DNA of 64,000 nt. Origin: Dolomedes plantarius (Eukaryota; Arthropoda; Arachnida; Araneae; Dolomedidae). The notes below the pieces were generated by a model, which saw nothing but the letters and a program-made list of their open reading frames with translations, did no database searches and had not been told where the DNA came from. How positions within the stretch are numbered: the first letter of the stretch is position 1; each line of letters begins with the position of its first letter. Made by a program: the position numbers and the translations under genes. The stretch is from the NCBI GenBank assembly GCA_907164885.2, contig OU015493.1, positions 59,954,935 to 60,018,934 of the forward strand, written 5' to 3'. Below, in pieces: positions 11,600 to 24,300 of the stretch.

Positions 11600-12165
11600 A
11601 TAGCCATTTTCAATATATTTTCGTTCAATTTTGCAACTTACATAGAGTTTAGGTTAAGTAAACAGTAATGTAATTGCACTGAAAATTTGCAAATCAAAGA
11701 CAATTTAAAGTTGGTTTAGGCATATAGTACAAAACTGATTTTTATTTTATTAGTTTACTATAACTAAGTAAGTGACTTTACAAAGTGTTAGGGACGTGTA
11801 TGTAAAACTTGTAATTTTATTGACAATTGTATATTTGTAATTTTATTCTTTTGAAGGCTGTATCTGCAGTTCTGAGGGCTATCCATGCATACAATATACA
11901 ATAATACTAAGATAGCCATTTATTTGGTCCCACTCTTTGCATTTTACCCCTTTTCGAGCTCCCCCATTATTTGGTAGCCATAGGCTTTTCTTTAACTGAA
12001 GGTCAACATGAAACCAACCGGACGTCTTTTAAAATGATACTTATCTTTCGTTGACTTGCACATAACTGCAGAACTACTGCTTTTATCCGTTTTGGAATTG
12101 TCGTGTGGCCCATGTGCTAATTATTCAGATATTATCACGAGCACAAACGTTGCGCTAAACATGCA
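11600..12165. other. Non-coding stretch
   Basis: Nothing coding is seen. It is AT-rich unique-looking DNA without a recognised repeat end. Confidence 0.3.
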
Positions 12166-12479
12166 TTGTCATGGCGGGTTCACACATTACCGAGCTAGGT
12201 GAGGCGAGCGCTCATCAATTACGTTCCCAGCTGACAGTTTTACGACTTAATAGCGCTCGCCTCGGCGACTCGGGCGAGCGAGTGGTCAGCGGTTTTCTAG
12301 CGAACTTCAAAGGAAATGGTTACCAGAAAGGTATATGTGACACGGAAGACAGTCAGTGATCATTATCGCTGTTTTTGGCAAAAAAACTTCGTTAATGGCT
12401 ACTTTTCGCAGTAGACTTTACCTTTGTGAATGCCTGAATTACCTTGTGAATGCCTTATTTAAAAAATTTCAAAATAAAA

Positions 12480-12902
<423 letters not shown>

Positions 12903-12903
12903 A

Positions 12904-13345
12904 CAGTGGCTCCCAAAAGTGTTCGTACACTTACGAATATCAATGAAATAGGAGTCTATCCATTAATTAAAATTAATATTTCAGAATGGGTATTTAATAA
13001 TAAAATTCAAGTTTGAGTGCTGTAAAAGTTTCTGCAGAATTCAATGAAACATTTTCTACTTCAATTTCACCTGAAATTTTTTGACGAGTTCTCAGAACAG
13101 CTGGCTTACATGGGCGTTCTGCCCATAGAAAAATTTTTGTGAGTGAGAAAAACAGAAAGTTTAGGCCTCCCTTCGCACTATCAATGATAAATAAGCCCCA
13201 AACCTATTGGAATAATGTCTTATTTGCCGATGAATATTTTTGGTGCTGATGGGCGTATAATTGTATGGAGAAGAAAAAAATGAGGAACTTAATCCCAAGA
13301 ACTTAGTAGGAACAGTTAAGCATGCGGGTGAAGGCATGCTTAACT
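12904..13345 (+). pseudogene. Tc1/mariner-type transposon remnant
   Basis: A 5' inverted end CAGTGGCTCCCAAAAGTGTT (12905 onward) follows a TA. Downstream, around 13082-13330, plus-strand coding reads RVLRTAGLHGRSAHRKIF, NRKFRPPFALSM, KPQTYWNNVLFADEYF and, after frame breaks, KKNEELNPKNLVGTVKHAG. In Tc1 transposases these are the R..L..AGL.GR.ARKKP helix-turn-helix end, W..V...DES with a catalytic Asp, and the VWRK.NE.y.p....PTVKHGG region. The Asp remains, but the DES serine is Tyr. Stops, a frameshift, a deleted N-terminal part and a missing 3' end make it inactive. Confidence 0.82.
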
Positions 13346-13354
13346 GTTATATAC

Positions 13355-13391
13355 ATATATGTGTGTGTATATATATATATGTATATATGTC

Positions 13392-13461
<70 letters not shown>
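13355..13461. repeat. (AT)n/(GTAT)n microsatellite
   Basis: Alternating TATA, GTAT and TGTG units end the Tc1 remnant and lead into the GC-richer block at 13465. Confidence 0.9.
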
Positions 13462-13464
<3 letters not shown>

Positions 13465-13659
13465 ATCCGCTCGCCTCCTGAGTACGCAAGAACAAAAATA
13501 ACGCCAAATTTCCAGCCAAATGTGTTCCCCAACTCAGTTGGGCCCGGGGGGTTTAAACGAGGGGAGCTCTAGTTCACTTCCGCTCCGAGCGAAGCGAATT
13601 CAGGGGGCGGGGAGCTCCGGTTCGAACTCGGGTTTGTGTGAACGAGGTATCATACAACT

Positions 13660-14560
13660 GGCCACAAGCTCTTTCGTTTGATCTTATGGTTGTAACTTTT
13701 AGGTATACTATTGATTCTTCAGTTTTGTACACACGTGTATGGTATTACCCCTGTAAAGACCAATGTAATCGATTTTTGATATTATCAATATATTACCCGT
13801 GTAGTTACATAGGTGGCAGATAAGTGTAGGTGAGAGCTATAGCAACGTTAGTATCTATAAATACCATAAGTATTCCAACGCGATGTCACACAATTGTGTA
13901 TTAAGAAAACTTATTGAAACATTTTTGACAGTCTTTTTTAAAAGAATATATACTTTAACTATGGAGATAGCTGAAATTTATTAAATAATCAATTGAATTT
14001 CACATGTAGTGAGAATCGATAACCTGACCAAATGCATACTTTCTAAAGAATGTGCACTATATCCTCCAGCTCTTGAGTTTGTGGATTCTTAGAAGAAAAA
14101 AAAAATTAACGAGTTACTTAGTCTATTGGATGTTTCAGGAGTTTGATATCATCTGTTTCATTACTGTGTTAAAATCCTTTGATATCATCATCATGCAAAA
14201 GAAATACTTTTTCTGATGTATGGGATTTTAAAAACAGAAAAAAAAACAACTCACTGGTTAAATGCTATAGATAATTTATACATTTTTCTTAGTAGCATTT
14301 TATATGAGACATATAGAAATTAGTTTATGCTTGCAATTTAATCTTCGAGTTTCAAGGGAAACGGGCGGAAGGCAAGGCAAATATAACAATGTAATCCTGA
14401 TAGCTTACAGCAGGGTTTCTCAAAGAGGGCAATACTCCCTCCCCCCCTCAGGGGGACGCTGGAATGATCCGGGGGGGGGGGCAGACGGTAAACTTGAGTT
14501 CAAACTCCGCTACCAAAACTTCTAGCTACAAAAACAGGTACCGATACTTTATCCTGGATT
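13660..14560. other. Non-coding stretch with a possible hAT left end
   Basis: No exon is recognised. At 14411 CAGGGTTTCTCAAAGAGGGC resembles a hAT-type left end, but no matching right end or duplication was found. Confidence 0.3.
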
Positions 14561-14565
14561 ATAGG

Positions 14566-15327
14566 TAAGGATACGTAAATTTCGCATAAAAAGTATCGAA
14601 AATTCGCAACAAAAAATTACATTACATAAAATTTAACATTTATTCGCAAAAAATATATATAAATTCAAAAATTTCGCATTTATTAAAAAAACCCACAACT
14701 TTACTTATTTGGATAGGTAAGTATCAAAATTCTTAGTTAAAATCTAACATTGTAGAGTCTCCACATTATGTTCCTTAAATCTTTGCCTTCTGTCGTTAAT
14801 TACTATGTTGTACATGCTAAAATATCTCAGCAACTACTCTGTTAACGGGGCTATAGAGGCTTTGTATAACTTCCTTTGAAAAGTTAGGTAGCAGCATTTC
14901 GTTGCAATTAAAATCTGTATAACATCAACAGGAGTCTCTTGGCTGACTACTGTAAGTTGTTGAAATATCCTTGACTTTGGCGATCAAGAGACGTTCCTAA
15001 GTCTACTAAATTGTTCCACAAAATTTGATGGTTGATTTTTACAGTTAGATTTTAAGTTCGACTCCGGTGCGAACAAACTGTCCGGGTGAAATTCGGAGAA
15101 AATCCGAAGGAGAGCGAGATTTCTCAATTAAAGACCGCTGATGGTCTTAGTTAAACAATTGTTAATAAATCATTACTATCATTACCTAATTTTGCTTAAA
15201 AAGTCGTTTATCACCGAGTTTTCGCCGAAAAGTAGTGAAAAAATAATTTTCGCGTTTATTTGCTCATATCGGCAAATTTCGCATTTATTCGCATCTATTT
15301 CGTAAATACGAAAATTACGTATCCTTA
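14566..15327. mobile_element. 762-bp hAT-type non-autonomous element
   Basis: The left end TAAGGATACGTAAATTTCGC and right end, read inverted, TAAGGATACGTAATTTTCGT are inverted repeats. ATTATAGG flanks both sides exactly (14558-14565, 15328-15335). The ends fit the hAT consensus YARNG and the 8-bp duplication fits hAT. The interior repeats TTCGCATTTATTCGCA-like units and has no coding capacity. Confidence 0.8.
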
Positions 15328-15726
15328 ATTATAGGCTATAGTAAAAAAGTTTTTAATTACATTTCCTTCATCCTATTTAGTAGAACATGAGTTCAGTGTA
15401 GTCACAAATCTGCTCACTATAAACAGGAACCGACTATAAGTAGCTAATCGTGATGATTTAAAAAAAAATGCTGCTGACAAAACATTAATAAATTGATAGC
15501 AACGCACAAAGTTCATACTTCTCATTAAGATTAGTTTTAATGTTATTCCTAACTTTTACTTTAATATTATCCTTTGTTGTTATCTTCATTTTCTGTGTGT
15601 AATGCGAATGTTACTATGGTTGGCTTTAATAAATATTTTTTATAAAGCTAAAGGGTGACTTATTTACGTCCTTCTTTATTATGTTGAAGGACACAGGTAG
15701 AAATATAGATGCATAACAATAATTAC

Positions 15727-16031
15727 AAGATAAAAAGAACTTTTTATATACCATGTTTTTAAATTTTCTGTTGAATCATATAAACTTGACAATTCTATGT
15801 ATTAATAAATACTTTTTTAAAATTTTTTGATGAATTATCCCATCAACTTGAAAGAAAATGAAGTTAATTGGAAGTTAACTTGCGTTTAACTTTTCGTTCC
15901 CGTCCCGGCCGACAGATGGCTGCACCAGTCTACAAAACAAAATTAACTGAAAATAATAAAAACATGGTAAAAATCTGCTTCAAGATGGCTAAAAGAATTA
16001 AAAAATGCATTGTCATCGTGTTCTGAGCTAT
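15727..16031. repeat. Interspersed repeat R1, part 1 (interrupted copy)
   Basis: This matches, in opposite orientation, the intact copy at about 31495-31880. Shared strings include ACAAGATAAAAAGAACTTTT, TTGAATCATATAAAC and GATGAATTATCCCATCAACT. Copy 1 is broken after GAGCTAT by the element at 16032 and continues at 18138. Its class is unknown; the far end reads ACAAACAAGAAAGC followed by AGTTAATAAAAACATGG. Confidence 0.75.
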
Positions 16032-18137
16032 CACAGGCCTGCGATGAAAAAAAATACAAGGGAACTGACAGCTGAACTTTATGTATTTTTTGGTGCTGAT
16101 TTCAAAAAAAAAATAATGAAAAATTTCTATCACGTCACGTTTTCTTGAAAAATTCAATTTTACTTTGATTTTTATGAACATTTACCATAATTTTTTTTTC
16201 GGCGTTGAATTTCTTCCCTTCCTGCCTGACCATCATTCTATCGTGGTGAAACCTACAGAATACCCCTCTGTGACACCTCCCCTAGCATTACAGACTATGT
16301 AAGACAACTTTATCTTGCGTATTTTGGCATGAAACTCAGAGATTAGGACAAATCGTGGGTTCCTCATAAAGTTTGTGTGCAGTGTCTCAATGATTTACGC
16401 TTATGCTCAAAGGAAAGGAGACTGCTGTACGATTTGGAATTCCTATGACATGGGAGCCGAAAAACCACTCTGAGGATTGTTACCTTTGTTCCTGCTATGT
16501 CCGTGGGTATAACCGCAAAAATCAAAATCTAATCTCTTATCCTGATAACATTCCATCGGCCATAAGCCCCGTTCCTCATGGACCTGATGTGCCAGTGCCT
16601 TTGCCTCCAACTGAATTGCCAGTCATCTCTTCAGAGTCTTCAGACTCGGAACATCCAGAAGTTCAAAGTTCCGCTACCGAATATAAGCCCTCTGGAGACG
16701 AGGACCTCCAGAGGGGAACTTGGGAGGCCCTTTACCTTTCTCTCAGGTGTGAACTTAATGATCTGACTAGAGACTGGATCTGACTGGGCCTTTCGAAAGA
16801 GGCAGCTGTATTTTTGGGCTCCAGATTGAAAGAAAAAACTTATTAGCCAAAGGAACCTCTTTTAATTGGTACAGGAATCGAGAAAAGGAATTTGTGAAGT
16901 ACTTTGAGGAAGAGGAGAACCTGGTCTATTGTGCTGATGTTCCCGGATTCACGAGCAAATTTAATATCACCTAAGATAAAGATGAATGGAGGCTGTTTAT
17001 AGATTCATTGAAAAGGAACCTTAAAGCTGTCCTTCTTCATCACGGAAGCCAGTATGCCTCTGTACCAGTTGGGCACTAGGTGCATTTAAAAGAACGCTAT
17101 GGAAACCTGGCTCTCGTCCTCAACAAAATAAAATATGCTCTCCACGGTTGGACCATTTGCGGTGATTTGAAAGTTATTTCCATGCTTCTTGGTCAACAAG
17201 GCGAATGGCCGAAAAGACAAAATCTTGAACCTGGAAAATTTCTGTGTAATTAAAAGGATCCGGATTATAAAGAAATTGTTATGAATATGCTGGACAAATT
17301 TCAAGCGTTGGGTTGCTCAATGAGTGTCAAAATACATTTCCTTCACTCACATGGGGACTTTTCTCCAAAAAATTTAAGATCAGTCAGCGAAGAACAGGGT
17401 GAAAGGTTCCACCAAAACATCAAAGATATGGAGCGTAAATATCAAGGAAGATGGGACAAGACCATGCTCGCCTACTACTGTTGGATGTTAACACGATATA
17501 GGCCTGAGACTGAACATAAAAGAAGAACGTCAAAAAGAAGTTTCAAAAGAAAAAGTGTACGTAGTTAAATATAAACTTTTTTTGTTTTGTTTTGTTTTTT
17601 GCTCAGATTAAAATTTGTTTCAAACTTTCATGCACACACACATAATATTTGCTCCTCTTGGTCAATCGTCTATTTTATGTAAGTTACCTTAATAAAAACA
17701 AATCTAAATAGTATGTTGGTTATTTTCTTCTAGAAACTGCTCCATAATTTGATGCAAAAAGTTTAAACTCAAGGGAACTTTTTGTTTTTCTCTCGATCAG
17801 AGGCGGCTCGTGCGATCTGGCAACAGTGGATTTCATGCATTTAAACCTATAAAAAATAATCGATTGCTGAAAAATCAACATGCTTCATCAAGAATCGGTC
17901 ATTTTACATATATTTAAATTAATAAAAACCACTGTTTCTAGATAGTACATGCAAAATTGTTAAGAAAATTCCTTTTCAAATAGGATTTTAGCAAAAATAT
18001 CGATATTAATTTTACAAAAAATCCTGACGTGATAGAAAAAAATGGAGGTTATTTTCGAAATCAGCACACCAAATAACATAAAATTCAGTGAAAAATTTTC
18101 TTGTATTTTTCAAAAACTTCAATTTTGCAGGCCTGTG
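16032..18137 (+). mobile_element. 2.1-kb CMC/Chapaev-like DNA transposon, complete ends
   Basis: The ends are imperfect inverted repeats of about 110 bp: 16032-16137 starts CACAGGCCTGCGATGAAAA and 18025-18137 ends in the mirror, TTGCAGGCCTGTG. Both contain TGCTGATTTC and TCTATCACGTCA. TAT flanks it on both sides. In the empty copy of the host repeat (31.5-31.9 kb) the sequence runs GAGCTATTCTAAAAG, which proves the element boundaries and a 3-bp duplication. CAC-type ends with a short duplication fit the CMC group, and 3 bp in particular fits Chapaev3. That superfamily call is inference from ends alone. The internal gene is decayed. Confidence 0.8.
16297..17568 (+). pseudogene. Decayed transposase-like gene of the 2.1-kb element
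   Basis: The reading frame can be followed through DYVRQLYLAYFGMKL, KVCVQCLNDL, RFGIPMTWEPKNHSEDCYLC, KAAVFLGSRL-like text, SFNWYRNREKEFVKYF, EWRLFIDSLKRNLKAVLLH, WTICGDLKVISMLLGQQG, MSVKIHFLHSHGDF, SEEQGERFHQNIKDM and YQGRWDKTMLAYYCW to a stop. I recognise this as a widespread multicopy invertebrate protein family usually annotated as uncharacterised. Asp in FIDS, Asp in CGDLK and Glu in EEQGE could be a DDE triad; this is my inference. The copy is dead: stops at about 16781, 16970, 17076 and 17252, frameshifts near 16390 and 16848, and missing blocks after GQQG (the usual Cys-rich piece) and before the final segment. Confidence 0.72.
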
Positions 18138-18270
18138 TATTCTAAAAGTTTCAAATGTCTAGGTCTAGCTAGTCGGGAAGTTAGTTAAAAATCGATTGCA
18201 AGATTTGTACTGCACAAACACACAAACAAGAAAGCAAGTTAATAAAAACATGGTAATAAAGAACGCAAAT
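18138..18270. repeat. Interspersed repeat R1, part 2
   Basis: This continues copy 1 after the 2.1-kb insertion: TATTCTAAAAGTTTCAAATG, TCGATTGCAAGATTTGTACT and ACAAACAAGAAAGCAAGTTA, each found inverted at 31495-31610. Confidence 0.75.
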
Positions 18271-18951
18271 TTGTCACTGAATCTATTCGTTCACTTAAGA
18301 AGGAAATTTTCCAGAGGGGGTGGGGGCGGCGCTGAGTAATTTTTTGTTTTTTTTAGTAGGCGTCATGTTTTGACGGGTACTAACTAGTTATTATTTAAGT
18401 TTTGTTCCCGCTCCGCATTCCCTTAAGCTGTATCTATAAATGGAAAATCCAGACTGGATTAGTTTCAGGCCTTACGGAGTTCTGTCACTCATATCTCGCC
18501 TTTGATCTCTTCATGCTAAAATTGTCTCACAGTTATGTGAGGCGACAATAGAGATGCACGGGCAGATTCCCCAAAATCTTTCTGGCTAGTGGCAGGCTCA
18601 TTAAAAGATCTGTGTACTAACAGCCTCCGAGAAGATCGTTTAGAAAACCAGCACAATCTCTAAAACTGAGCTATGACTTGATCACAAGTTTCGCACACGT
18701 AATAAGTTGCATTTCGGAGAGTTTAGCACTGACGACGTCTTCCATTCTTTGAAATTCTGTTTCATAGTACTTTCTTTAATTTTAAATAAAGTACACAGTA
18801 TGATACAAATTCATTGAGATGGAAAAAAATATCAGATATTTTATTTCTATGGCTTCATTCATACACATATTTTCAAACATTGGGTACGTGACCTTAAGTC
18901 GGAACGATCTCCTTAATACTCCTTCGGCATTGAATCTACAAATTTAGAGCA

Positions 18952-18956
<5 letters not shown>

Positions 18957-19034
<78 letters not shown>
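18957..19034. repeat. (AT)n microsatellite
   Basis: About 78 bp of nearly perfect AT dinucleotides. Confidence 0.97.
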
Positions 19035-19036
<2 letters not shown>

Positions 19037-19293
19037 ATCGTCGTGACAGCCTTTTATTGTATTTGTTGCCAACTATTCTATTCCTGAACTATCCATTTTA
19101 TTAAGATACATCTTCAGATTGCTTCACAAATTTTCATTACGTTTTAAATCAGGGGAATAACTAGAGAAATCAAACGTTGAATTAGTTTTCTGTCGTGACT
19201 TCCTGATTGCTATTGGAGGAGTGTCACGATGTGGAATTGTAATGAAATGTTTCTTCTTTTTTACCACCTGTGTTGGGTTTCATATTGCCTTGT

Positions 19294-19580
19294 TCATACT
19301 GCATTTGGAGCGTTGAAAACGATTGCTTTGAGCAACTCCGGAATCCTTTTTCCCATTGCTTCTGGAGCGTTGCGATGAATTGCTTCGAATGAATTGCGCG
19401 AATTTTCTTCGGTCCGTATCTTATGCTTGTAAAAAAATACGCAAGCCCGCATAAGAAGCGAAAATTTATCAGTCCCTTGGGACGAAAAACCTACGTTTAA
19501 TACGCGAATACGACTTGACGACTTGGTTCCAAACAGAGGTGGTTTTAGAGGGAATAATGTCCCAAGCATTACATACGGCA
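19294..19580. other. GC-richer non-coding patch, possible pogo-type fragment
   Basis: The patch has an open minus frame of 91 codons with no recognised domain. Near its right side, CAGTCCCTTGGGACG and TTTAATACGCGAATAC recall the end repeat at 21090-21180, so it may be part of the same transposon family. Confidence 0.3.
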
Positions 19581-19849
19581 GTTCTTTAAACTAGAAATGT
19601 CTTTTCTGTCCAAGTTTAATGCAACTATTTATTTAATGCACCCGTTCTCCAAAGTTACGGAGGCATTCAGTATATTCTCAGGCAGTATGCATCGTCGCTG
19701 GACGAAGGGCCCTCAACGAGCGAGCTTTGCCATCACCTGAATAGGACTGAAAACATCATGCTGAAGGCGCGGCCGCATGTTAAACAGGCAAAATTTATAC
19801 GACTTTGCCAAAAAGTAATTTTAGTGTCATTATCGACTTTATTAACTTT

Positions 19850-20066
19850 GCCGCCCACATGGTGCAGTGGTTAGCATTCTGAGCTGCCAGACAGGGAGCT
19901 TGGGTTCAAATCCCGAATAAGGCTTGGTCGTTCCCGTGTAGTCCCCTCAGGGAGACCTCTGGCTCACCTATAAGGTGCTCCCATAATAAAGTAGCCAGTA
20001 AATTGCGATGAATAACAAAAAGGTGAATGTCTAACGACAAGTGAATGTCTAACGACAAGCATTAGA
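19850..20066 (+). mobile_element. tRNA-derived SINE
   Basis: Head: ACATGGTGCAGTGGTTAGCA (A-box) and CTTGGGTTCAAATCCCG (B-box). Body: GGCTCACCTATAAGGTGCTC, CCCATAATAAAGTAGCCAGT and GTCTAACGACAAG. The last unit, GTGAATGTCTAACGACAA, is duplicated in tandem. Related copies are at 38428 (inverted) and 47775, and the body resembles that of 43150. Confidence 0.75.
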
Positions 20067-21084
20067 CTTCAGGGGACATTCAACCTCGAATTTACAAATT
20101 TTCATTTTTTAACTCCATATACAAAATGAGAATAATTAATTTTCTATTTTACTACATTATAATTCCTAGAATTCAAAATAAGGAATTTTTTTTGCAGAAT
20201 GCCTGTTTTTCAAAAAAAATTTCAAAAGTTAACATTATTAAAAATGCTCCATGCGCATTCCATCTTAATTAAAAACTTTAAATTGTTTATATGTTTACCA
20301 TATATGTATAAATATATTCGTGTATTTAATTTTTTTTTGAATGAATATAAAGTTTTAAATATTTTTTCCTATTCTGTTATTTTTTTTATATTTTTGCATG
20401 TTTTCACTTTATTTTATGGTCTTTAAATTTGAAAAACAATTGTAATTTTAAAGAATTATGCACAGTTTTGTGGCAAACACTTCAATAAACAATCTTGAGA
20501 AATTTGGGAGAAATCAGGAGGAAATAAATGCGCATGGAACATTTTGAAAAATTCCAGGGTTTTTGAAGAACTTTTTGAAAAACAGGTCTTATTCCCACAA
20601 AATTCTTATTTATGAATTCCAAGTGTCCTCAATGCGCTAGAAAAGAATATTAAATATTCTTTTGTATGTACAATAAAATACTGAATATTAAAAAAATATA
20701 AGGCTAAAGGTCCCTTGTCCCCTTAAACTTTATTAACTTTTATTATTTACTTTCTTTCTATGTTGACTTTTGATTATTATCTACACTGTTCTTTATTTGT
20801 ACTGTATACCTGACAAGCATTTTAATTTTCTAAACATTGGTTTTAGTTAACGTGGTTAGCAGAATTTTTTTTGTGTTCGTTTTGTTCAATTTTACGTCTC
20901 GTACATAATAAACCTAATTTTGAAAAGACTTGCAGGATTTTTACTTTCGATAGTAAATCTTATTTTAATTTCGAAATCTCGAACGCTCCTGCTAAATAAA
21001 CACATAATTAAAAACAAAATGTCCTTCTAAGGCTTAAAAACTCTTAAAATTGTCATTAAAATGTGTTTTATCCTTTTAGGGTTT

Positions 21085-21180
21085 TATTAGATGGACCATT
21101 GGACGAAAATTCGCGAACTTCGGTTAATACGCAAATTTTAATCGGTCCCTTGATTCGCGTATTAACGGGGTTTGACTGTA
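21085..21180. mobile_element. Terminal repeat of a pogo/Tigger-like element
   Basis: Read on the minus strand from 21180: TACAGTCAAACCCCGTTAAT, then ACGCGAATCAAGGGACC and TTGCGTATTAACCG. CAGT...ACCCCG beginning after TA is the usual form of pogo/Tigger ends. No opposite end was found, so it is probably a fragment. Confidence 0.5.
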
Positions 21181-21199
21181 TTAATTTAAACATTATGCA

Positions 21200-24100
21200 T
21201 TAATGTGTGTTAAGAAAAAATAATTTAAACATTATTCATTAATATGAAAAAAAAAATCCTTGGATATCAAAAGTTCTGATTCTTATAAGGTAAAATAGTT
21301 AAAGCCCCTGCTCCTTTTCAGAAAAAAAAAATTCTGGATTCGCCCTTGGAAATATGTACGTTACATACATTCTTTTTGCACATGGGCAAGTTTGGTTAAG
21401 GTGAATGGATGAGTTAAAGATTTTTCTTTACTCGCATAGTAGGGGAAACATGTATTCAGACTTCCATGTAAATGACAGAAAATAAAGACACACATTTCAG
21501 AAATAAATTATTAACATTTTATTATCCATACTTTACAAAGCTCCATACCCATTTTCAAAAACAGTACCCTTTTTTTTTTTTAACAGATCAGCTACAAAAA
21601 TCGTAACACACATTTAAGTAAGTAGATGATCAATAGCTAACTTAAAATAGCTGTATAATAATCACAGACGACGTTGTTGCATTCTCATAAAACAATAAAT
21701 CACTTACGCTTTAGCCTGAAGAAAGAGCAAAAGTAAAATTATTTTCACTATCCTGCTGAGTTACAAAAAATGACTACAGAAAATTTCGTTCCTGGAAAGC
21801 ACATCGAACACGGTATATATATTTATCTAAAAATAATTTACACATTAAAAAGAATCTTGTAAGACACTTAAGCAAGGGTTTAATGCTTTTCAGGTTTTGT
21901 GGAAAAGTTATCTTTTCCTTAGTGTTCATTTCACTCTATAGGCATTAAGCTAAGCTAATAATGAACAGAATAAGGCATTGGACTTGAAAAAGTTGTGGTG
22001 CAGCTGTTTGACAACATAACCTGATGAAGTGATATAAAACATGTATACTTTGACTAAAAATGTAGTTTCTCTCAAGAATGATCGATATGCCACACAACAT
22101 ATATCATGTCGTAACTGATGCTATCTCCTCCAGAAATAAATGTTTGGCTCCTTTATAACTGAAAAGTCCTTAATGGTGTATCCATTTTTAAAGTGCTAAA
22201 ATATTTAAGTTGGCTGTATGTTTCAAGGGAAATAAAAATGTATTAATGATATCAATTAGATGTTTTCAATACGAATAATGGAGAGTAAAAGGAAACAGGA
22301 GAACCTGTTGTATAAATTTTTTAAAAACCTGTTTGTGTATTGTTCCTGTTTTGTAAATTAGAAAGAGAACAACGTTATTCGTTTAACGCTTTAACTGTCA
22401 TAGTTATCTAATGCAGAACGTAATATATTTTTTGTTACTGTTCATATCTTATTTATTCAGGAATTTTTTATTGAAATTAGCAATGCATTTAAAATAATAT
22501 ATATATATATATATATATTTTAAGTTTTCAGCTTTAATTCGGTAATTAATAGTTGGAATTATATTTTAAATTAATCGTGATAAAACTAAATGCACCGCTG
22601 AATGAAGAATTAATAAATAAACTACCCCCGATTATAAACGTGAGATTGGATGAATAAATTATTTTTAACTTAATACCCACTAACCGTAATGAGAGCATGA
22701 TAACATACATGCTCTCATTAATATGAAAAATATAATTGTTTTTTAGGAAAAGATAATGATTGAACGTATCTGCAATCGTGATTAAACATATTCGTAATCG
22801 TTAAGTATTCGTGAGTTTCAAGTTTTCGGTTTTGCTACAGCTTGATAACTTACTTGCAGCCTAGAGGTACTCCTCAACTGGATTTAATAATAAAGAAAGA
22901 TATTCTCAAAAACGTCTTTACTATGATGCATGTCTCTAAACACTGCTTGAAATTTGTATCGCTTATTGAATACAGCATAACTCGCTTATAATGACATATC
23001 TCTTCTATAACGACAGCCATGTATATATCATCCTAGTTCATGTTTGTAGTAAAATATCTTCTTTTACTAGTTTAAAAATAATCGTGCGTACAGAGCACAG
23101 ATACAACCTCCTATTTATATGTATCACAGCCATTATAGCCGAGTCTGACTGTATTCTAGCGACTGATGAACACATTGAAATGCATAAATTAAGACATCCC
23201 TTTTCTAACACTTACAAATATTAATAAGCCATGACTGAACACCATTTTTTAAAACTCTGAATAAGACGAATGAGTTTCTATTAGATTATTTTGATTGTTA
23301 CTGCTTGAAGAAGGCATTATGATTGATAAAGTACAGGAATATGGTTCCACCATATAAATATTTTCCATTATAAATATTTAGCAATACGGCTGTGTATAAA
23401 ATACATACATTTTAAGAAAGCGTCAACTTTAATTGAGTTTTTAGATTTCCAATATGAGAGAAAAAATTGTCTCCTATTTATACCCAATTTTACAAAAGTT
23501 ATAAAAATTACAAAGGCAATTAGATTCTTTCATCGTATTGGAGAAGGTACTTTTTACAATATAAAAAAGCGTAGAAATTCGATTAAATTTCCCTAGGAAC
23601 TATCAAACTTATAGAAGACACTGAAATGGCATATAACAATATATTGTGAAGAAATTATTACTTTTTTATCGGCTTGCATCCACGTTTAAATAAAATGTAC
23701 AGAAACTGAAGTAAATATCACATAAAAGATCAAATTTCGCAAACATACAAGAATTTACAGTCAGCATTTAAGACTTTCCTTAAACAATACAGAAACAAAC
23801 TGAAATGCATTTATCTAGAGATTTGTTAAGCGTAAATGAAAATGGGTTTCGTGATATAAATTCATGTTTAAAAAAAAAAAGTGGCTAGAAGCAAAAGAAA
23901 ATATTCCACATTCACAGACTTAAGTACATTTCTTTCTTACAGGAGGAGAAGTACAAAGAAGCATGAAGGTACCAAATTTGAATTTAGAACATTCTTAAGC
24001 AGTAATTTTAACACCGATTACAGTTTTAAAAATATTGGTCCCCTTATATGCTGCATTTGTTTTGCACACAAATGTAAAAAACTTGTCATAAAACTACCAC

Positions 24101-24300
24101 GATTAGTTTTAAGAACCGGAATCAAAACATCAAAATGCTCCTATATATATTTTGTTAAATAATTTCAAAGTATCTCAACACTATTAAATAGTTTTCTTTA
24201 CACGCTTTAACGGTAAGAATGTACTGTCCTTGGAATTCACTGAGAAGTGTCCAATAATTTAAAAGGAATGATCAGGGCTTGGACGACGGACCATCTCCAA
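21200..24300 (-). other. Putative 3' UTR and downstream flank of BicDR
   Basis: The region downstream of the BicDR stop is AT-rich, largely free of recognised transposons, and has several minus-strand AATAAA candidates, for example near 22447 and 21516-21521. Which one ends the transcript cannot be decided. A short (AT)n run lies at 22497-22520. Confidence 0.35.

Noticed and set aside
14411..14520. CAGGGTTTCTCAAAGAGGGC as a hAT element
   Set aside because: No inverted partner and no copy of the flanking GCTTACAG were found, so only a possible end is noted.
16403..16783. 126-codon frame read as a host gene
   Set aside because: It lies inside the TIR-bounded 2.1-kb element and continues, through stops and frameshifts, into the transposase-like relic.
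19850..19925. Possible tRNA genes at SINE heads (also 6840, 39985, 43160, 62290)
   Set aside because: Box A and B are present but acceptor and anticodon stems do not pair, and each is followed by a SINE body.
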